The notes under the pieces are model-generated. The model was not told where the DNA came from. It was given only the letters and a program-made list of their open reading frames with translations, and ran no database searches. From contig JAHBUK010000002.1 in NCBI GenBank assembly GCA_019638115.1, positions 689,867-753,866 on the forward strand: a stretch of 64,000 nt of DNA, in the 5' to 3' direction. This stretch comes from Flavobacteriales bacterium. Lineage in GTDB: Bacteria; Bacteroidota; Bacteroidia; Flavobacteriales_F; PHOS-HE28. Of this stretch, positions 24,984-35,136 are shown one piece after another; position 1 is the stretch's first letter, and the number at the start of each line of letters is the position of its first letter. Made by a program: the position numbers and the translations under genes.

Positions 24984-26573
24984 TCACTTGAAGGTGACGG
25001 TACCGAAGCGGTGGGTCTTACGCCAGTTGGCATAGATGAACAGGCGGTCGTCACCGATCTGCACTCCGGCCTTGGGCCTGGTTATCGCATCACGTTTGTC
25101 CTGTGGGAGCAGTGCCTCCCGGAACACCTTGCCATCCGCATTGATCGTGGCCAGGGTAATGAGCATGTCCTTTCCGTAGCGGAAGGGTTCCACCTTATCA
25201 CCAGGCAGCAGCATCAGGTTCTTGCCATTGTCATTGAACAAGAGGTAGATGTTATCCTTCTTCACCAACAAGGCATAAGAAGAATAGCGGCCACCATCGT
25301 TGGTGCTGTGCTGGCGTTTGGGCACTTTGGCTGCCCAGGCGATGTTTCCGCTGGGGTCCACGTTCACCACGATGATGTCGTTGTACACGTAGTTGTAGAT
25401 CGTGCGCGTGGTAGTTCGGCCATTGGCATCCGTAGTGGTCACCGTTGTAATGTAGAAGCGGTACTGCTCAGCGACCATCACAACACCGCCATCGGTGCGC
25501 CTGATGATATCGCGGAGCTCATAATTGGGAAGTTCCAGTTCCTCTCCTTTCCGCTCAGCCTTCCTTGTGGCTTTGGCTTCTTCCTTTTCGGTCATATACG
25601 CAGTTATGAAGTCCTTCTCGAACTCCTTGTAACTGGAATGGACGATCGCCTTCGTTGTACGATCAAGGCGTAGAAAGAACGTTCCACTGATCGCAAAGCT
25701 CCCTTTGTTGCCATACAGCCCCCCGCACAGGATATCACCTTCCGACCCGATGTTCAGGGATAGGTCTTGGAAGAATTTATCGCCAACGACTATGGCATGA
25801 TCCTCAAGGGGAGATCCATCACCATTAAAGACCAACAGGTGATATTCGTAAGTAGCCTTTCCATCCTTCTTCAGGTCCCTGGCTTCACGTTTCTCAGCAT
25901 ACTTGACCCCGATCATGAACACGGTTCCGTCGTCCGCCACTCGAAACTGCTCCACGGAGAACTCTTCATCCGGATATGGCAGGGAAACGCTCCTCTCCCA
26001 AAGCGGTGACATGTCCGCACTGTAGACCTTCAGCTCGAATTTTTCACTCGCGCCTTTTTCGAACGGGAGTAGTTGGCTGACCAGAACAGCTTTTTTCCCA
26101 GGCGAAACCGTCACGTCGTAGAACCCCCTGTTCCTGCGGCTTTCCACATCCATGGAAGAGAGCTTTTGCAAGCGGCCGATCGGCTTCATGTCCACCTCAC
26201 TGAACGAACGCATGTAGGTTGCAATGGTCTTGTTCTTCTTATCGAAAAAGGTTGTGAACACCAAGATCTTGTCACCGAAAACCACCACGTTCTTGAGGCT
26301 ATGTTCGTTCTTGTCTATCGTCAATGGCAATAACTTTTGGTACACCACGCGGTGGCTGGCGTCCATCTTACGGATGAATGTCTCTTTCTTGAGTTGCACG
26401 GTCATGAACACATGGTCATCCGTGTAGCCGACCACTTCCTCGAAAGCACCATCCTTGTTGTCCTCCATATCCATGCCCCACTCCACAGCCGCGCGGTCGG
26501 TTTTGGTTTGTGCGGAAAGGGGCGCCACCATAAGAAGCAAGGCAGCTAGTGCGAAAGATCTTTGCACGTTCAT
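24984..26573 (-). CDS. secreted hypothetical protein, beta-propeller-like
   Basis: This 529-residue protein has a signal peptide (MNVQRSFALAALLLMVAPLSAQ). It is not recognised as a known family. The chain is built of repeated beta-strand blocks with the rhythm of a propeller, for example DHVFMTVQLKKETFIRKMD, GDKILVFTTFFDKKNKTIA, DGTVFMIGVKYA and DNIYLLFNDNGKNLML. A lysine/glutamate-rich linker (MTEKEEAKATRKAERKGEE) sits about two thirds along. There is no T9SS C-terminal domain, so it is probably periplasmic or outer-membrane associated. Terminators on both sides make it a single-gene unit. The start at 26573 is fixed by the signal peptide. Confidence 0.7.
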   Translation of the reverse strand: MNVQRSFALAALLLMVAPLSAQTKTDRAAVEWGMDMEDNKDGAFEEVVGYTDDHVFMTVQLKKETFIRKMDASHRVVYQKLLPLTIDKNEHSLKNVVVFGDKILVFTTFFDKKNKTIATYMRSFSEVDMKPIGRLQKLSSMDVESRRNRGFYDVTVSPGKKAVLVSQLLPFEKGASEKFELKVYSADMSPLWERSVSLPYPDEEFSVEQFRVADDGTVFMIGVKYAEKREARDLKKDGKATYEYHLLVFNGDGSPLEDHAIVVGDKFFQDLSLNIGSEGDILCGGLYGNKGSFAISGTFFLRLDRTTKAIVHSSYKEFEKDFITAYMTEKEEAKATRKAERKGEELELPNYELRDIIRRTDGGVVMVAEQYRFYITTVTTTDANGRTTTRTIYNYVYNDIIVVNVDPSGNIAWAAKVPKRQHSTNDGGRYSSYALLVKKDNIYLLFNDNGKNLMLLPGDKVEPFRYGKDMLITLATINADGKVFREALLPQDKRDAITRPKAGVQIGDDRLFIYANWRKTHRFGTVTFK

Positions 26574-26643
26574 ATTGGAAAGCGTTGAAAGTGAAGTCCA
26601 CAACATTAAGCATTGTTAGCAAGCTGCGGAATTGACCAAAGAA

Positions 26644-26671
26644 AAGGGCGGCACCGTTTGGCACCGCCCTT
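26644..26671 (-). terminator. intrinsic terminator of the 27769/26692 operon
   Basis: An 8-bp stem AAGGGCGG/CCGCCCTT (26664-26671 with 26644-26651) is followed on the minus strand by TTCTTT. Confidence 0.7.
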
Positions 26672-26691
26672 CCCCAAAGATCATGTTCAGA

Positions 26692-27756
26692 TCAGTGCAC
26701 CAGCAGCTTCCGCCAGGTAGGCGCTCCCTGCACTGGCACTATACCCACATGGTATAGCCCCTTGGCAACACCTGCAAGGGATACGCGCAGCTCGGCACCA
26801 CCGTGGAAATGATGCTCGGCCACTTGGCGGCCACCGGCATCCACCAGCAGCACACGCACTTCACCGACCGCATCGGAAAGCCGCACGGTGAAGCCGTCGT
26901 CGTTCCCCGCCGGGTTGGGCAGCAGCAGCACGTTGCGATCATCGTGGAACTCAGGTACGGCAACCGTTCCAGTGATGGTGGTATCGATGTTCACCACAAT
27001 ACCGAAAGAAGGCCCCCAAGCGCCATTCGCATCACGCGCACGCATCCAGAGCACATTGGCACCAGCCTGCACCGGTGCAGGAATGCCCCCACCCCGGATC
27101 ACCTCCAGCGCACTGTTGAAGTTACCATCGCCCGCAAGCATGGGCGTGGCAAACCCCGGCCCTGGATCCTCGTTGTTCAGGTAGTACTCGGCCGCGGTCA
27201 CCTTGATATCCGGAAAGGAAACGGCGCCCGCGAGCACATCGACCACCACACGGAACACAGGCCCCCAAGCGTTGTTGGCATCGCGGGCACGCATGCCCAA
27301 CACATGCACACCCACGGAAGGCAGTGCCGTGGTCTCCACCATCACCTGTTCCAATGCGCTGTTGAAGTTGCCATCGAAGGCGAGCATGGGCAGGCCGTTG
27401 CCGGCGCCGGGGTCGGTGTCCCAGAAGTACTCCGCCAACGTAATGTTGATCTCCGGTACGGTAAGCAGAGAGGGCTCCACAACGATCACGGTGGAGAAGA
27501 CCGGTCCCCAGGCGTTGTTGACATCGCGTGCGCGGATGCCCAACGTATGTGGTCCTTGAGCTGGCAGCGTGGCGGACTGGGCCAGCACCTGCTCCACGGC
27601 ATCGCCGAAGTTGCCGTCAACGGCCGTCATGGGCGTACCGTTGCCAGGCCCCGGGTCGCTATCCCAAAAGAACTCGGCAGCGGTGATGCCCTGCGCAGCA
27701 AGCGCAACGGAGCAGCACATGGCCACTGCGGTAAGAATGTTCCTAAGCTCTTGCAT
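26692..27756 (-). CDS. T9SS cargo with three tandem FWDxDPGxGNG repeats
   Basis: The protein has 354 residues. After a signal peptide (ending ALAAQG) come three repeats of about 77 residues, near 23-98, 101-178 and 182-258. Each runs AEFFWDSDPGPGNGTPM, a DGNFGDAVEQ helix, a PxxGPHTLGIRARDVNNAWGPVF strand pair and a VVxV strand. The repeat is widespread in secreted Bacteroidota proteins, but its ligand is unknown. A T9SS type A domain closes the protein (PNPAGNDDGFTVRLSD, VAKGLYHVGIV). It begins 12 bp after the beta-helix gene, so the two are co-transcribed. Confidence 0.82.
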   Translation of the reverse strand: MQELRNILTAVAMCCSVALAAQGITAAEFFWDSDPGPGNGTPMTAVDGNFGDAVEQVLAQSATLPAQGPHTLGIRARDVNNAWGPVFSTVIVVEPSLLTVPEINITLAEYFWDTDPGAGNGLPMLAFDGNFNSALEQVMVETTALPSVGVHVLGMRARDANNAWGPVFRVVVDVLAGAVSFPDIKVTAAEYYLNNEDPGPGFATPMLAGDGNFNSALEVIRGGGIPAPVQAGANVLWMRARDANGAWGPSFGIVVNIDTTITGTVAVPEFHDDRNVLLLPNPAGNDDGFTVRLSDAVGEVRVLLVDAGGRQVAEHHFHGGAELRVSLAGVAKGLYHVGIVPVQGAPTWRKLLVH

Positions 27757-27768
27757 GGCCAGGATGGC

Positions 27769-29007
27769 TTAGCGGTCCCAAGCGTTTGCACGTACCCGGA
27801 GGGTGGCGCCTTGGCGGATGTTGAACGGGTGGCTGCCCATGTAGATGCGGGCAGCACCCGTGTGCAACGGGTGGAAATTGTCAAGGGTATAACTGCCACC
27901 ATAGGCACCTGCATCACCGAGCGTAAGATCCAGGTCGTAGAAGGGGGCGGCCGGGTTGGCCCCATTGATGGCAGCGCTTCCGCCCGGGAGTCGTCCATCA
28001 GGTTGTACCGTTATGGCCTGGTTGGTAATGTTGTTACCAGTGAACGTGAAGCCCGAAGTGGAAATGGTGGTGGCCATGCTCGACTCCACCACGTTGAAAT
28101 ACACGTTCGTTTGTCCGGTCAGTGAGCCGCCGTTGTAAATACCGCGGTTGTTCGTTCCTCCGGTGAATGTGGCCACGTTGTTCATCACCTCCCAAACCGC
28201 GGCTGTCGGTGTGTTGAACATCTGGATCGCGGTCGGGGCGGAACCTGCCGTAGCTACCACGGTATTGTTCCAGATCTGGTTGGTGATCCCCTGGGTATTC
28301 CCTCCCCGGCCTTGGATACCGACACTGCGGTGCTTCACGTAGTTGTTGCGGATGTGGATGACCTGTGCTCGACTGTCGACATAGATGCCGGTCCCGCTTG
28401 ATGTGGCGCAATCGACCAAGTTGCCAACAATGGAAGCCGTGTCGCCCTGGAAAGCAGTGGTGCTGGGATTCACTTGGATGAGGTCATTACCCGTGGTGGA
28501 GACGATGCTACACCCGATAACGGACCCTAGGTTGATGCGAATAGTGCCTGCTTGGAAATCACTACCGACGACGGTGGTCTTGAAGAAGTCGGAGCCCATC
28601 TGGATGCTGCCCACCACGAACTGGCAATCGATGATGGACACTTGGGTGCTCCCCACCGTGGCACTGCCACTGAAGGTGATGTTGCCGAACGTGTTACGCA
28701 TACCGATGATGCGTATCACCCGACCACTGGCGGGGATCAGGGTCCAGTTACCTTGTACCGTGAAGAAGCCGTTGTTCTCGAAGCTCAGGAATTCCAGGCT
28801 TTTGCCCACCGTGATCGTTTCGATCCACGGAATGTCGCCTGCGCGGTTCTTGATGATGATACGATCACCATCACTGGCGGCGGAGATCGCCGAAGCGATG
28901 TTGGGGAAGGCCGGTGCAACACCGAACTCTTCCACGATACGGTCCACGGCGGAAGCCTGAAAAGCCGCGAAGGCCAGGACCAAGGAAAGGGTCTTTTTCA
29001 TGTTCAT
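27769..29007 (-). CDS. secreted right-handed beta-helix protein
   Basis: This 412-residue protein has a signal peptide (MNMKKTLSLVLAFAAFQASA). The body shows the short regular strands of a pectate-lyase-like parallel beta-helix: VGKSLEFLSFENNGFFTVQG, VIRIIGMRNTFGNITFSG, VIHIRNNYVKHRSVGIQG and VWEVMNNVATFTGGTNNRGI. Such folds bind or cleave polysaccharides, but no catalytic residues can be assigned here. A polar C-terminal region lacks an obvious T9SS domain. It may start at residue 1 or at the Met at position 29001. A TACTTTCG element lies 13 nt upstream, and the T9SS repeat protein follows in the same operon. Confidence 0.72.
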   Translation of the reverse strand: MNMKKTLSLVLAFAAFQASAVDRIVEEFGVAPAFPNIASAISAASDGDRIIIKNRAGDIPWIETITVGKSLEFLSFENNGFFTVQGNWTLIPASGRVIRIIGMRNTFGNITFSGSATVGSTQVSIIDCQFVVGSIQMGSDFFKTTVVGSDFQAGTIRINLGSVIGCSIVSTTGNDLIQVNPSTTAFQGDTASIVGNLVDCATSSGTGIYVDSRAQVIHIRNNYVKHRSVGIQGRGGNTQGITNQIWNNTVVATAGSAPTAIQMFNTPTAAVWEVMNNVATFTGGTNNRGIYNGGSLTGQTNVYFNVVESSMATTISTSGFTFTGNNITNQAITVQPDGRLPGGSAAINGANPAAPFYDLDLTLGDAGAYGGSYTLDNFHPLHTGAARIYMGSHPFNIRQGATLRVRANAWDR

Positions 29008-29020
29008 GGTTCAAGGGGAG

Positions 29021-29028
29021 CGAAAGTA
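29021..29028 (-). promoter_or_regulatory. -7-like element (TACTTTCG)
   Basis: It has one mismatch to TAnnTTTG and lies 13 nt before the ATG of the beta-helix gene. Confidence 0.4.
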
Positions 29029-29140
29029 GGAATGTATGCCACCGCTATTGGGCTTGATGTTGCAGATGGTGTTCCCATCGATCCCATGGCCCCTGTGATC
29101 GGATCGCCGTTGGCTCGCGATGCAACTCTACCAAAAAGGA

Positions 29141-29174
29141 AGACCCCGGCACCAGGGCGTTGGTACCGGGGTCT
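29141..29174 (-). terminator. intrinsic terminator behind the small Cys-tail ORF
   Basis: A 9-bp stem AGACCCCGG/CCGGGGTCT has a 16-nt loop and is followed on the minus strand by TCCTTTTT. Confidence 0.75.
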
Positions 29175-29206
29175 GAGAACACAGGTGGGTCCTGGTCAGA
29201 AAATGT

Positions 29207-29368
29207 TCAGCAGCTGGGGTAATGGCAAGTGCGCTCGTCGCAATCCTCCGCTTCAGGAGCGGGCGCTTCGATCACCGGCACCGCTGGCTCAGGTTGCACA
29301 CGTTGTGCGAACAGTTGTTCTTCTTCGGTGAGGCAGAGCAGCAGGGTGAGTGTTTGTACGGGCCACAT
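29207..29368 (-). CDS. candidate small exported peptide with Cys-rich tail
   Basis: This is a 53-residue ORF from the ATG at 29368. A short hydrophobic stretch (TLTLLLCL) is followed by TEEEQLFAQ, which resembles a signal-peptidase site but is unusually acidic. A proline-rich linker (VQPEPAVPVIEAPAPEAED) and a tail CDERTCHYPSC with three cysteines follow. A strong intrinsic terminator 33 bp downstream supports a transcribed unit on this strand. The frame can be extended upstream to 29431. The family is not recognised. Confidence 0.45.
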   Translation of the reverse strand: MWPVQTLTLLLCLTEEEQLFAQRVQPEPAVPVIEAPAPEAEDCDERTCHYPSC

Positions 29369-29518
29369 GGTCGTCTTGCGTTTGGTTGCAGGTGGGTGGT
29401 CAGTCCGGTATGCTTTTGACCTGAAGCGCACCGCAAGGTTTCACATGAAGACCACCTTTGTCAAGACGAGCGGTGATTTTTCTTCGACGAATCCAGCACG
29501 GCCGTCGACTAGATCGAC

Positions 29519-30976
29519 CTAAGGTCTGCTCCGCTCCTCCTCCAGAAGCTGCTCCATGGCACTCTGGATGCGGCGGTTCCGGCCCTCCCGTTCGGCCACA
29601 ACTGGTCTGGGCAACAGCGGCGTCTCGGCAAGCTCCGCGTCATTCAGGAATCCAATGAGCTTTTCGTTGGCGGACACCACCTCCATGCCGTAACACACGG
29701 CCAAACTGCGGCTTTGGTCCCTTCCCATCTTCCGGCCAATGGCCATCACCACGAAGCGCTGGCCCTGCGTGCCGATGAAGCGGTGGGCCTCGCACAGCGG
29801 ACCGGTGTAGGCCTTGCGTTGGCGCAACTCATCGATACGCTGGAAGAGGCCCTGCCGCAGCCACTCCCCCACGGCATCGTTCATCATCTCGATCTCCAGG
29901 GGATCCAGCTGCCGGTCCAGGAAGAGTTCCTTCATGGGCTCCACGGTATCGGTGCTGCGGTCGTGGTCGAAGCGCTGGAAGAAGGACCGCACCACGCCCA
30001 GGTGACGGGGCACCAGGTTGGTGAGGCGCAGCATGAACATCTCCGGGCTGGAGTTGTAACGCGCCAGCAGGGCCAGCAGGGCATCACCATCGAAACGGCG
30101 CTTGGCGAAGCACAGCCGGATGCCGGCCATCAGGTCCGTGGGTGGCAACAGCAGCGAGCCGGCGAAGTAGCTGGCCTTGCCGTTGTTGAGCACGTGGTCG
30201 AAGCTGGTGGCGCTGGGCCATGGAGTGAGCAGCGGCCGTTGTTCCAAGCCCAGGAAGGCATAGCCCAGCTCCTTCGCGTAGAGGAAGGCCTTCTGGTTCT
30301 CGGCCAGCTTGGCGTTGATCAGCAGCTTTTTCCGCTCGGGGATGTACACGCTGCGCATGTGCATCAGCTCGGGGAAACGGTCCAGTGCACCTTCCTCGGT
30401 GGTGTAGCCGAACTCCCCTTCCAGCAGGCTGCGCAGCTCGGCGCTGGTGAGCGAGCGGTCCTCCTCCAGCCCGTGCTTCTGGCGGAAGCTCGACACCTCC
30501 CGCTCCAGCTCATCGAAGTGGTTCTCGTTCAGTTCCTGGTAGGCACGCAGGGCGGCGAAGTAGAAGTGCTCCTGCGTCATGTTGTAGTTGGCCGCGATCC
30601 GCGCCAGCGTACTGATGAAAGCCGCCACCTTGGCCGGTGCGTTGGCGATGATCTCCACCAGCTTACCCCGGTCGATGCCGAAGAGGTCCAGCGGCACCTC
30701 CTGCAGGAACCCGCTTTCCAGCAGTTCGCCCACCGGCGCCAGGTGCTTGTCCAGCTTCAAGCTCACGAGCTTGTCGAAGGTGGTGCCCAGGGCCTTGGCC
30801 AGCGCGGCGATCTTCTCCGCCTTGGGGTACTTGCGGCCCTTCTCGATCTCGTTCAGGTAGGACACCGACAGGCCGGTAAGCTTACCCAGCTCGGCCAGCG
30901 AGAGGTCCTTGGCCTGGCGGGCGCGCTTGAGCTTCAGGCCGAAGATGAGGCGGATGTCGTCCTCGCGGATGTCCAT
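29519..30976 (-). CDS. XRE-type regulator with ImmA/IrrE-like domain (RamB/ScfR-like)
   Basis: The protein has 485 residues. An N-terminal helix-turn-helix of the XRE type spans about residues 10-65 (KRARQAKDLSLAELGKLTGL, SYLNEIEKGRKYP). A long helical middle follows, with an ImmA/IrrE-like region (LLINAKLAENQKAFLYAKELGYAFLG) that lacks a clear HExxH zinc motif. The C-terminal DUF2083-like part contains FRQKHG and CEAHRFIG segments. This is the architecture of the RamB and ScfR regulators of acetate and short-chain fatty acid metabolism. The gene is divergent from acs across only 104 bp, so control of acs is the obvious inference. The ATG at 30976 begins MDIREDDIRLIFGLKLK. Confidence 0.82.
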   Translation of the reverse strand: MDIREDDIRLIFGLKLKRARQAKDLSLAELGKLTGLSVSYLNEIEKGRKYPKAEKIAALAKALGTTFDKLVSLKLDKHLAPVGELLESGFLQEVPLDLFGIDRGKLVEIIANAPAKVAAFISTLARIAANYNMTQEHFYFAALRAYQELNENHFDELEREVSSFRQKHGLEEDRSLTSAELRSLLEGEFGYTTEEGALDRFPELMHMRSVYIPERKKLLINAKLAENQKAFLYAKELGYAFLGLEQRPLLTPWPSATSFDHVLNNGKASYFAGSLLLPPTDLMAGIRLCFAKRRFDGDALLALLARYNSSPEMFMLRLTNLVPRHLGVVRSFFQRFDHDRSTDTVEPMKELFLDRQLDPLEIEMMNDAVGEWLRQGLFQRIDELRQRKAYTGPLCEAHRFIGTQGQRFVVMAIGRKMGRDQSRSLAVCYGMEVVSANEKLIGFLNDAELAETPLLPRPVVAEREGRNRRIQSAMEQLLEEERSRP

Positions 30977-31080
30977 GATGAAGGGGCGCCAAGGTACGGG
31001 AACGCCCAGCCCACCACGGCCTACAACAGCATTGGATACCTTCAGCCCTTCAGAAGGAGAACGAGAGAACGATCGCCACC

Positions 31081-32994
<1,914 letters not shown>

Positions 32995-33242
32995 CAGGCA
33001 ATTGGCCTTCAAGCCCGATTGCCGGCGTGGTGCGGTGGCTATTCTTTGGGCCGCCTAACGGGCTGTACGCTGTGGTGTCCTTGTGCGGGCTTGGCGCAGC
33101 GGGGCTCCGGGGTCCCCTCCTGCGTCGGGGCCTACTCGCTCCACGCTGTGCCGGGCCCGCCCTGCGGCCAGCCGCCGCTTCCATCCCGGGCGGAAATATC
33201 CCGGCTGGAATTTCGTTCGACCTTCGCGTTATCCTATCCAAG
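32995..33242. other. GC-rich, hairpin-containing intergenic segment
   Basis: No gene is supported. The centre (about 33080-33180) is very G+C-rich and can form short hairpins, for example CGCAG...CTGCG enclosing GGGG...CCCC. It is the first segment after the acs stop codon and differs sharply from the A+T-richer gene that follows. Confidence 0.35.
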
Positions 33243-34382
33243 ATGAAGCTCTTCCCAGTTTTGGCCTTGACGATATTGCCAGCCGCAATGGCCATGGGGC
33301 AGTATGGGTATCCTACATCATGGCAATACTCGGACCTATTGAAGTTGGACGAGCCGTGCGTAGTCGTATGGGAAACCAAATTGAACAAACGATCCAGGCC
33401 CACAGGTGATAGCACCATGGCTTGGTGCTTCTGCTTCGACAAAGAAGCGCGACGATTGGATGCCGCTGTTGGCTGGCCCATGGAACGCATTGGAGAACGA
33501 ACTGAAGTTTGGGAATTCGGCGAGGTCCACCTGCTGTTCAATGAGCAGGGTGCAGTAGAACACGGATGGCATAGGTTCCGATGGGCGCACAGTAACTCGG
33601 ATACGATGAGTACCATGAATTACTATCGGACCGAGTTCTCGATATCGGGCGAGGAAGTGAGGAAGGTCTATGCGTACAGCATGGGGCCGGAGAGCATATT
33701 TCGGCGAAAGCCGCCGTTCGGAGATTCGCTCAACTGGTCAATCGACTCTGTGCAAGTTTTTGGCCCAAATATCCACAAGCGCACCAGTACGCGTTTTGAG
33801 CCGGGAAAAGCGAGTACGAAAGACAGCGCACTCATTTGGTTGGCCAAGCCTTCTCTATTGCCGCTACGCGAAGTGTACTTCACCAATGGTCGTGTAGGAT
33901 GGACCAACACCAGAACATTTCAGAATGATAAAATGACTCAGCGCGCAGACTCATCGTTTGTAGAATCAACGAATGACTCGCTTATTGGGTTCCCAATGGG
34001 AGTGTCCCGATATATCTACGAAGGTGACCTACTTATAGAAGAGAATCATGAGTACTGGGATGAGGAAGAACATCCAGGAACACCACTCAGGTTTGCCATA
34101 CGCTATAGTTACAAGAACGGCGTACTCCGCAAAGTGGACCAGCGTGATGAACGTGGTCGGCGCGTGCATCAACCGTCCTTCGATTACGTAGGCGATGAAA
34201 CGGATCCCGACCCGCGCTGGAAGGAAAAAGTAGTCGCCCGAACCACCACCGGTCTGCCGCTGATCACCCACAGAGGTTTTCGACCTCGGGTTCAATACCG
34301 GTACCAATATTCCGCTACTCGGCCTGCTTGGCTACCAGACCTCGATTCTCTTGACAGTCTGCGAACGTGGGAGCCACGCTAA
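33243..34382 (+). CDS. orphan secreted hypothetical protein
   Basis: This 379-residue protein begins MKLFPVLALTILPAAMAMGQ, a signal peptide that sets the start at 33243. No family is recognised. The chain alternates charged and aromatic segments, for example TEVWEFGEVHLLFNEQGAVEH and RYIYEGDLLIEENHEYWDEEE. The second half vaguely resembles YD-type or antitoxin-like repeat proteins. No T9SS domain is present. Codon use is visibly more A+T-rich than in flanking core genes, and the gene lies between the two acs tails, so acquisition by transfer is likely. Confidence 0.6.
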   Translation: MKLFPVLALTILPAAMAMGQYGYPTSWQYSDLLKLDEPCVVVWETKLNKRSRPTGDSTMAWCFCFDKEARRLDAAVGWPMERIGERTEVWEFGEVHLLFNEQGAVEHGWHRFRWAHSNSDTMSTMNYYRTEFSISGEEVRKVYAYSMGPESIFRRKPPFGDSLNWSIDSVQVFGPNIHKRTSTRFEPGKASTKDSALIWLAKPSLLPLREVYFTNGRVGWTNTRTFQNDKMTQRADSSFVESTNDSLIGFPMGVSRYIYEGDLLIEENHEYWDEEEHPGTPLRFAIRYSYKNGVLRKVDQRDERGRRVHQPSFDYVGDETDPDPRWKEKVVARTTTGLPLITHRGFRPRVQYRYQYSATRPAWLPDLDSLDSLRTWEPR

Positions 34383-34469
34383 GCATTGAAACCAGCTGAA
34401 AGCTCTTCATCTTCCAGTCCCTCGAAGACTCCCGAAAGTTGTTATTCCAGAGCGACCCTCACACCTCCC

Positions 34470-34556
34470 TCACCCCACCTCCCCCTTCAGCTTCCGGAAG
34501 TGCTTGTCCTGCGTGATGAGGCGAATGTGCAGATGGGCGGCGGTGGCGGCTATCAT
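34470..34556 (-). pseudogene. remnant A: C-terminal tail of a PIN-domain (VapC-like) toxin
   Basis: Only 28 codons remain: MIAATAAHLHIRLITQDKHF then RKLKGEVG and a stop. The pattern IAATA..H...LITqDkHF is the C-terminus of PIN-domain ribonucleases. The preceding ~100 residues, with the acidic active-site positions, are missing. The stop codon of the nucleotidyltransferase gene lies only a few bases upstream of this fragment. Confidence 0.6.
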
Positions 34557-34559
34557 TGC

Positions 34560-35006
34560 TCAACTCTCCGGCCCGATGTTCTCGAGGTCATCCAAGTCCC
34601 GATGGCGGCCCGTCGCGCGCTTGTTCTTCACCAGGTCGTGGTAGCCGATGAAGTTCATCGATAGCCCATCGAAGGTCACCTCCTTGCGGTTGGCGTAGCA
34701 CTCCGGGAAGGTCACGCCGTCGATGGATGTGAGCAGGTCGATGCGGAGCGGAGGCTGCCCGAACTGGATGACATTCCCTTCTTTGGTCAGGTCTTCGACC
34801 GTGAGCTTGAACGAGCCAAATCCAAAATCCGTGATCGCACGCAGCACTTTTTCGGCATTGTCAGGCGATGGGTCCAGCCAGATGTCGAGGTCACCCGTAT
34901 AGCGCGGATAGCCGTGGACACCAACGGCGTAGCCACCCACGATCATGTACGCGGCGTCATGCTCTTTGAGCAACGCGACAAACTCTTTGAAGTCTTTGCT
35001 CAGCAT
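34560..35006 (-). CDS. MNT-type nucleotidyltransferase of a toxin-antitoxin-like module
   Basis: This 148-residue protein has the polymerase-beta-like nucleotidyltransferase core: MIVGGYAVGVHGYPRYTGDLDIWLDPS with the Gly-Gly pair at 24-25 and acidic residues Asp39 and Asp41. The helix-rich NAEKVLRAITDFG and a further strand RIDLLTSIDGVTF follow. It resembles DUF6036 and AbiEii-like nucleotidyltransferases. Relatives in such modules transfer nucleotides to tRNA or to a partner protein. A 59-residue ORF overlaps its start by 50 bp and reads into it, as expected for a coupled two-gene module. Confidence 0.75.
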   Translation of the reverse strand: MLSKDFKEFVALLKEHDAAYMIVGGYAVGVHGYPRYTGDLDIWLDPSPDNAEKVLRAITDFGFGSFKLTVEDLTKEGNVIQFGQPPLRIDLLTSIDGVTFPECYANRKEVTFDGLSMNFIGYHDLVKNKRATGRHRDLDDLENIGPES

Positions 35007-35136
35007 GGGTGGCTTTCATGTACTGGGCACGGAGCATTTCGATCGCAAGTAGGCGCTCCCCTACCGGCCTGGAAAGCCAGTATTCGCGGTCGCTTCCAGC
35101 TGCATTCAAGCGTACTATTCGCACCTTCCGTTCCAT
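34957..35136 (-). CDS. small partner of the nucleotidyltransferase
   Basis: This 59-residue basic protein runs from the ATG at 35136 to the stop at 34957-34959: MERKVRIVRLNAAGSDREYW, then LSRPVGERLLAIEMLRAQYM and a RLQRVCRVAQR tail. The sentence-like order YWLSRPVxERLxAIExLRxQY and RLQRVCRV is one I recognise from short ORFs that precede this nucleotidyltransferase type in other bacteria. A role as antitoxin or accessory factor is inferred. It overlaps the nucleotidyltransferase gene by 50 bp and the truncated Bro-N gene by 22 bp. A TATCTTCA sequence ends 4 nt before the ATG. Confidence 0.65.
   Translation of the reverse strand: MERKVRIVRLNAAGSDREYWLSRPVGERLLAIEMLRAQYMKATHAEQRLQRVCRVAQRA

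Noticed and set aside
33052..33242. Possible integron attC site (GCCTAAC ... CGTTATCC before the orphan gene)
   Set aside because: The two outer boxes pair poorly, the inner boxes do not match, the span is long, and no attC-like site or integrase lies on the other side of the gene.
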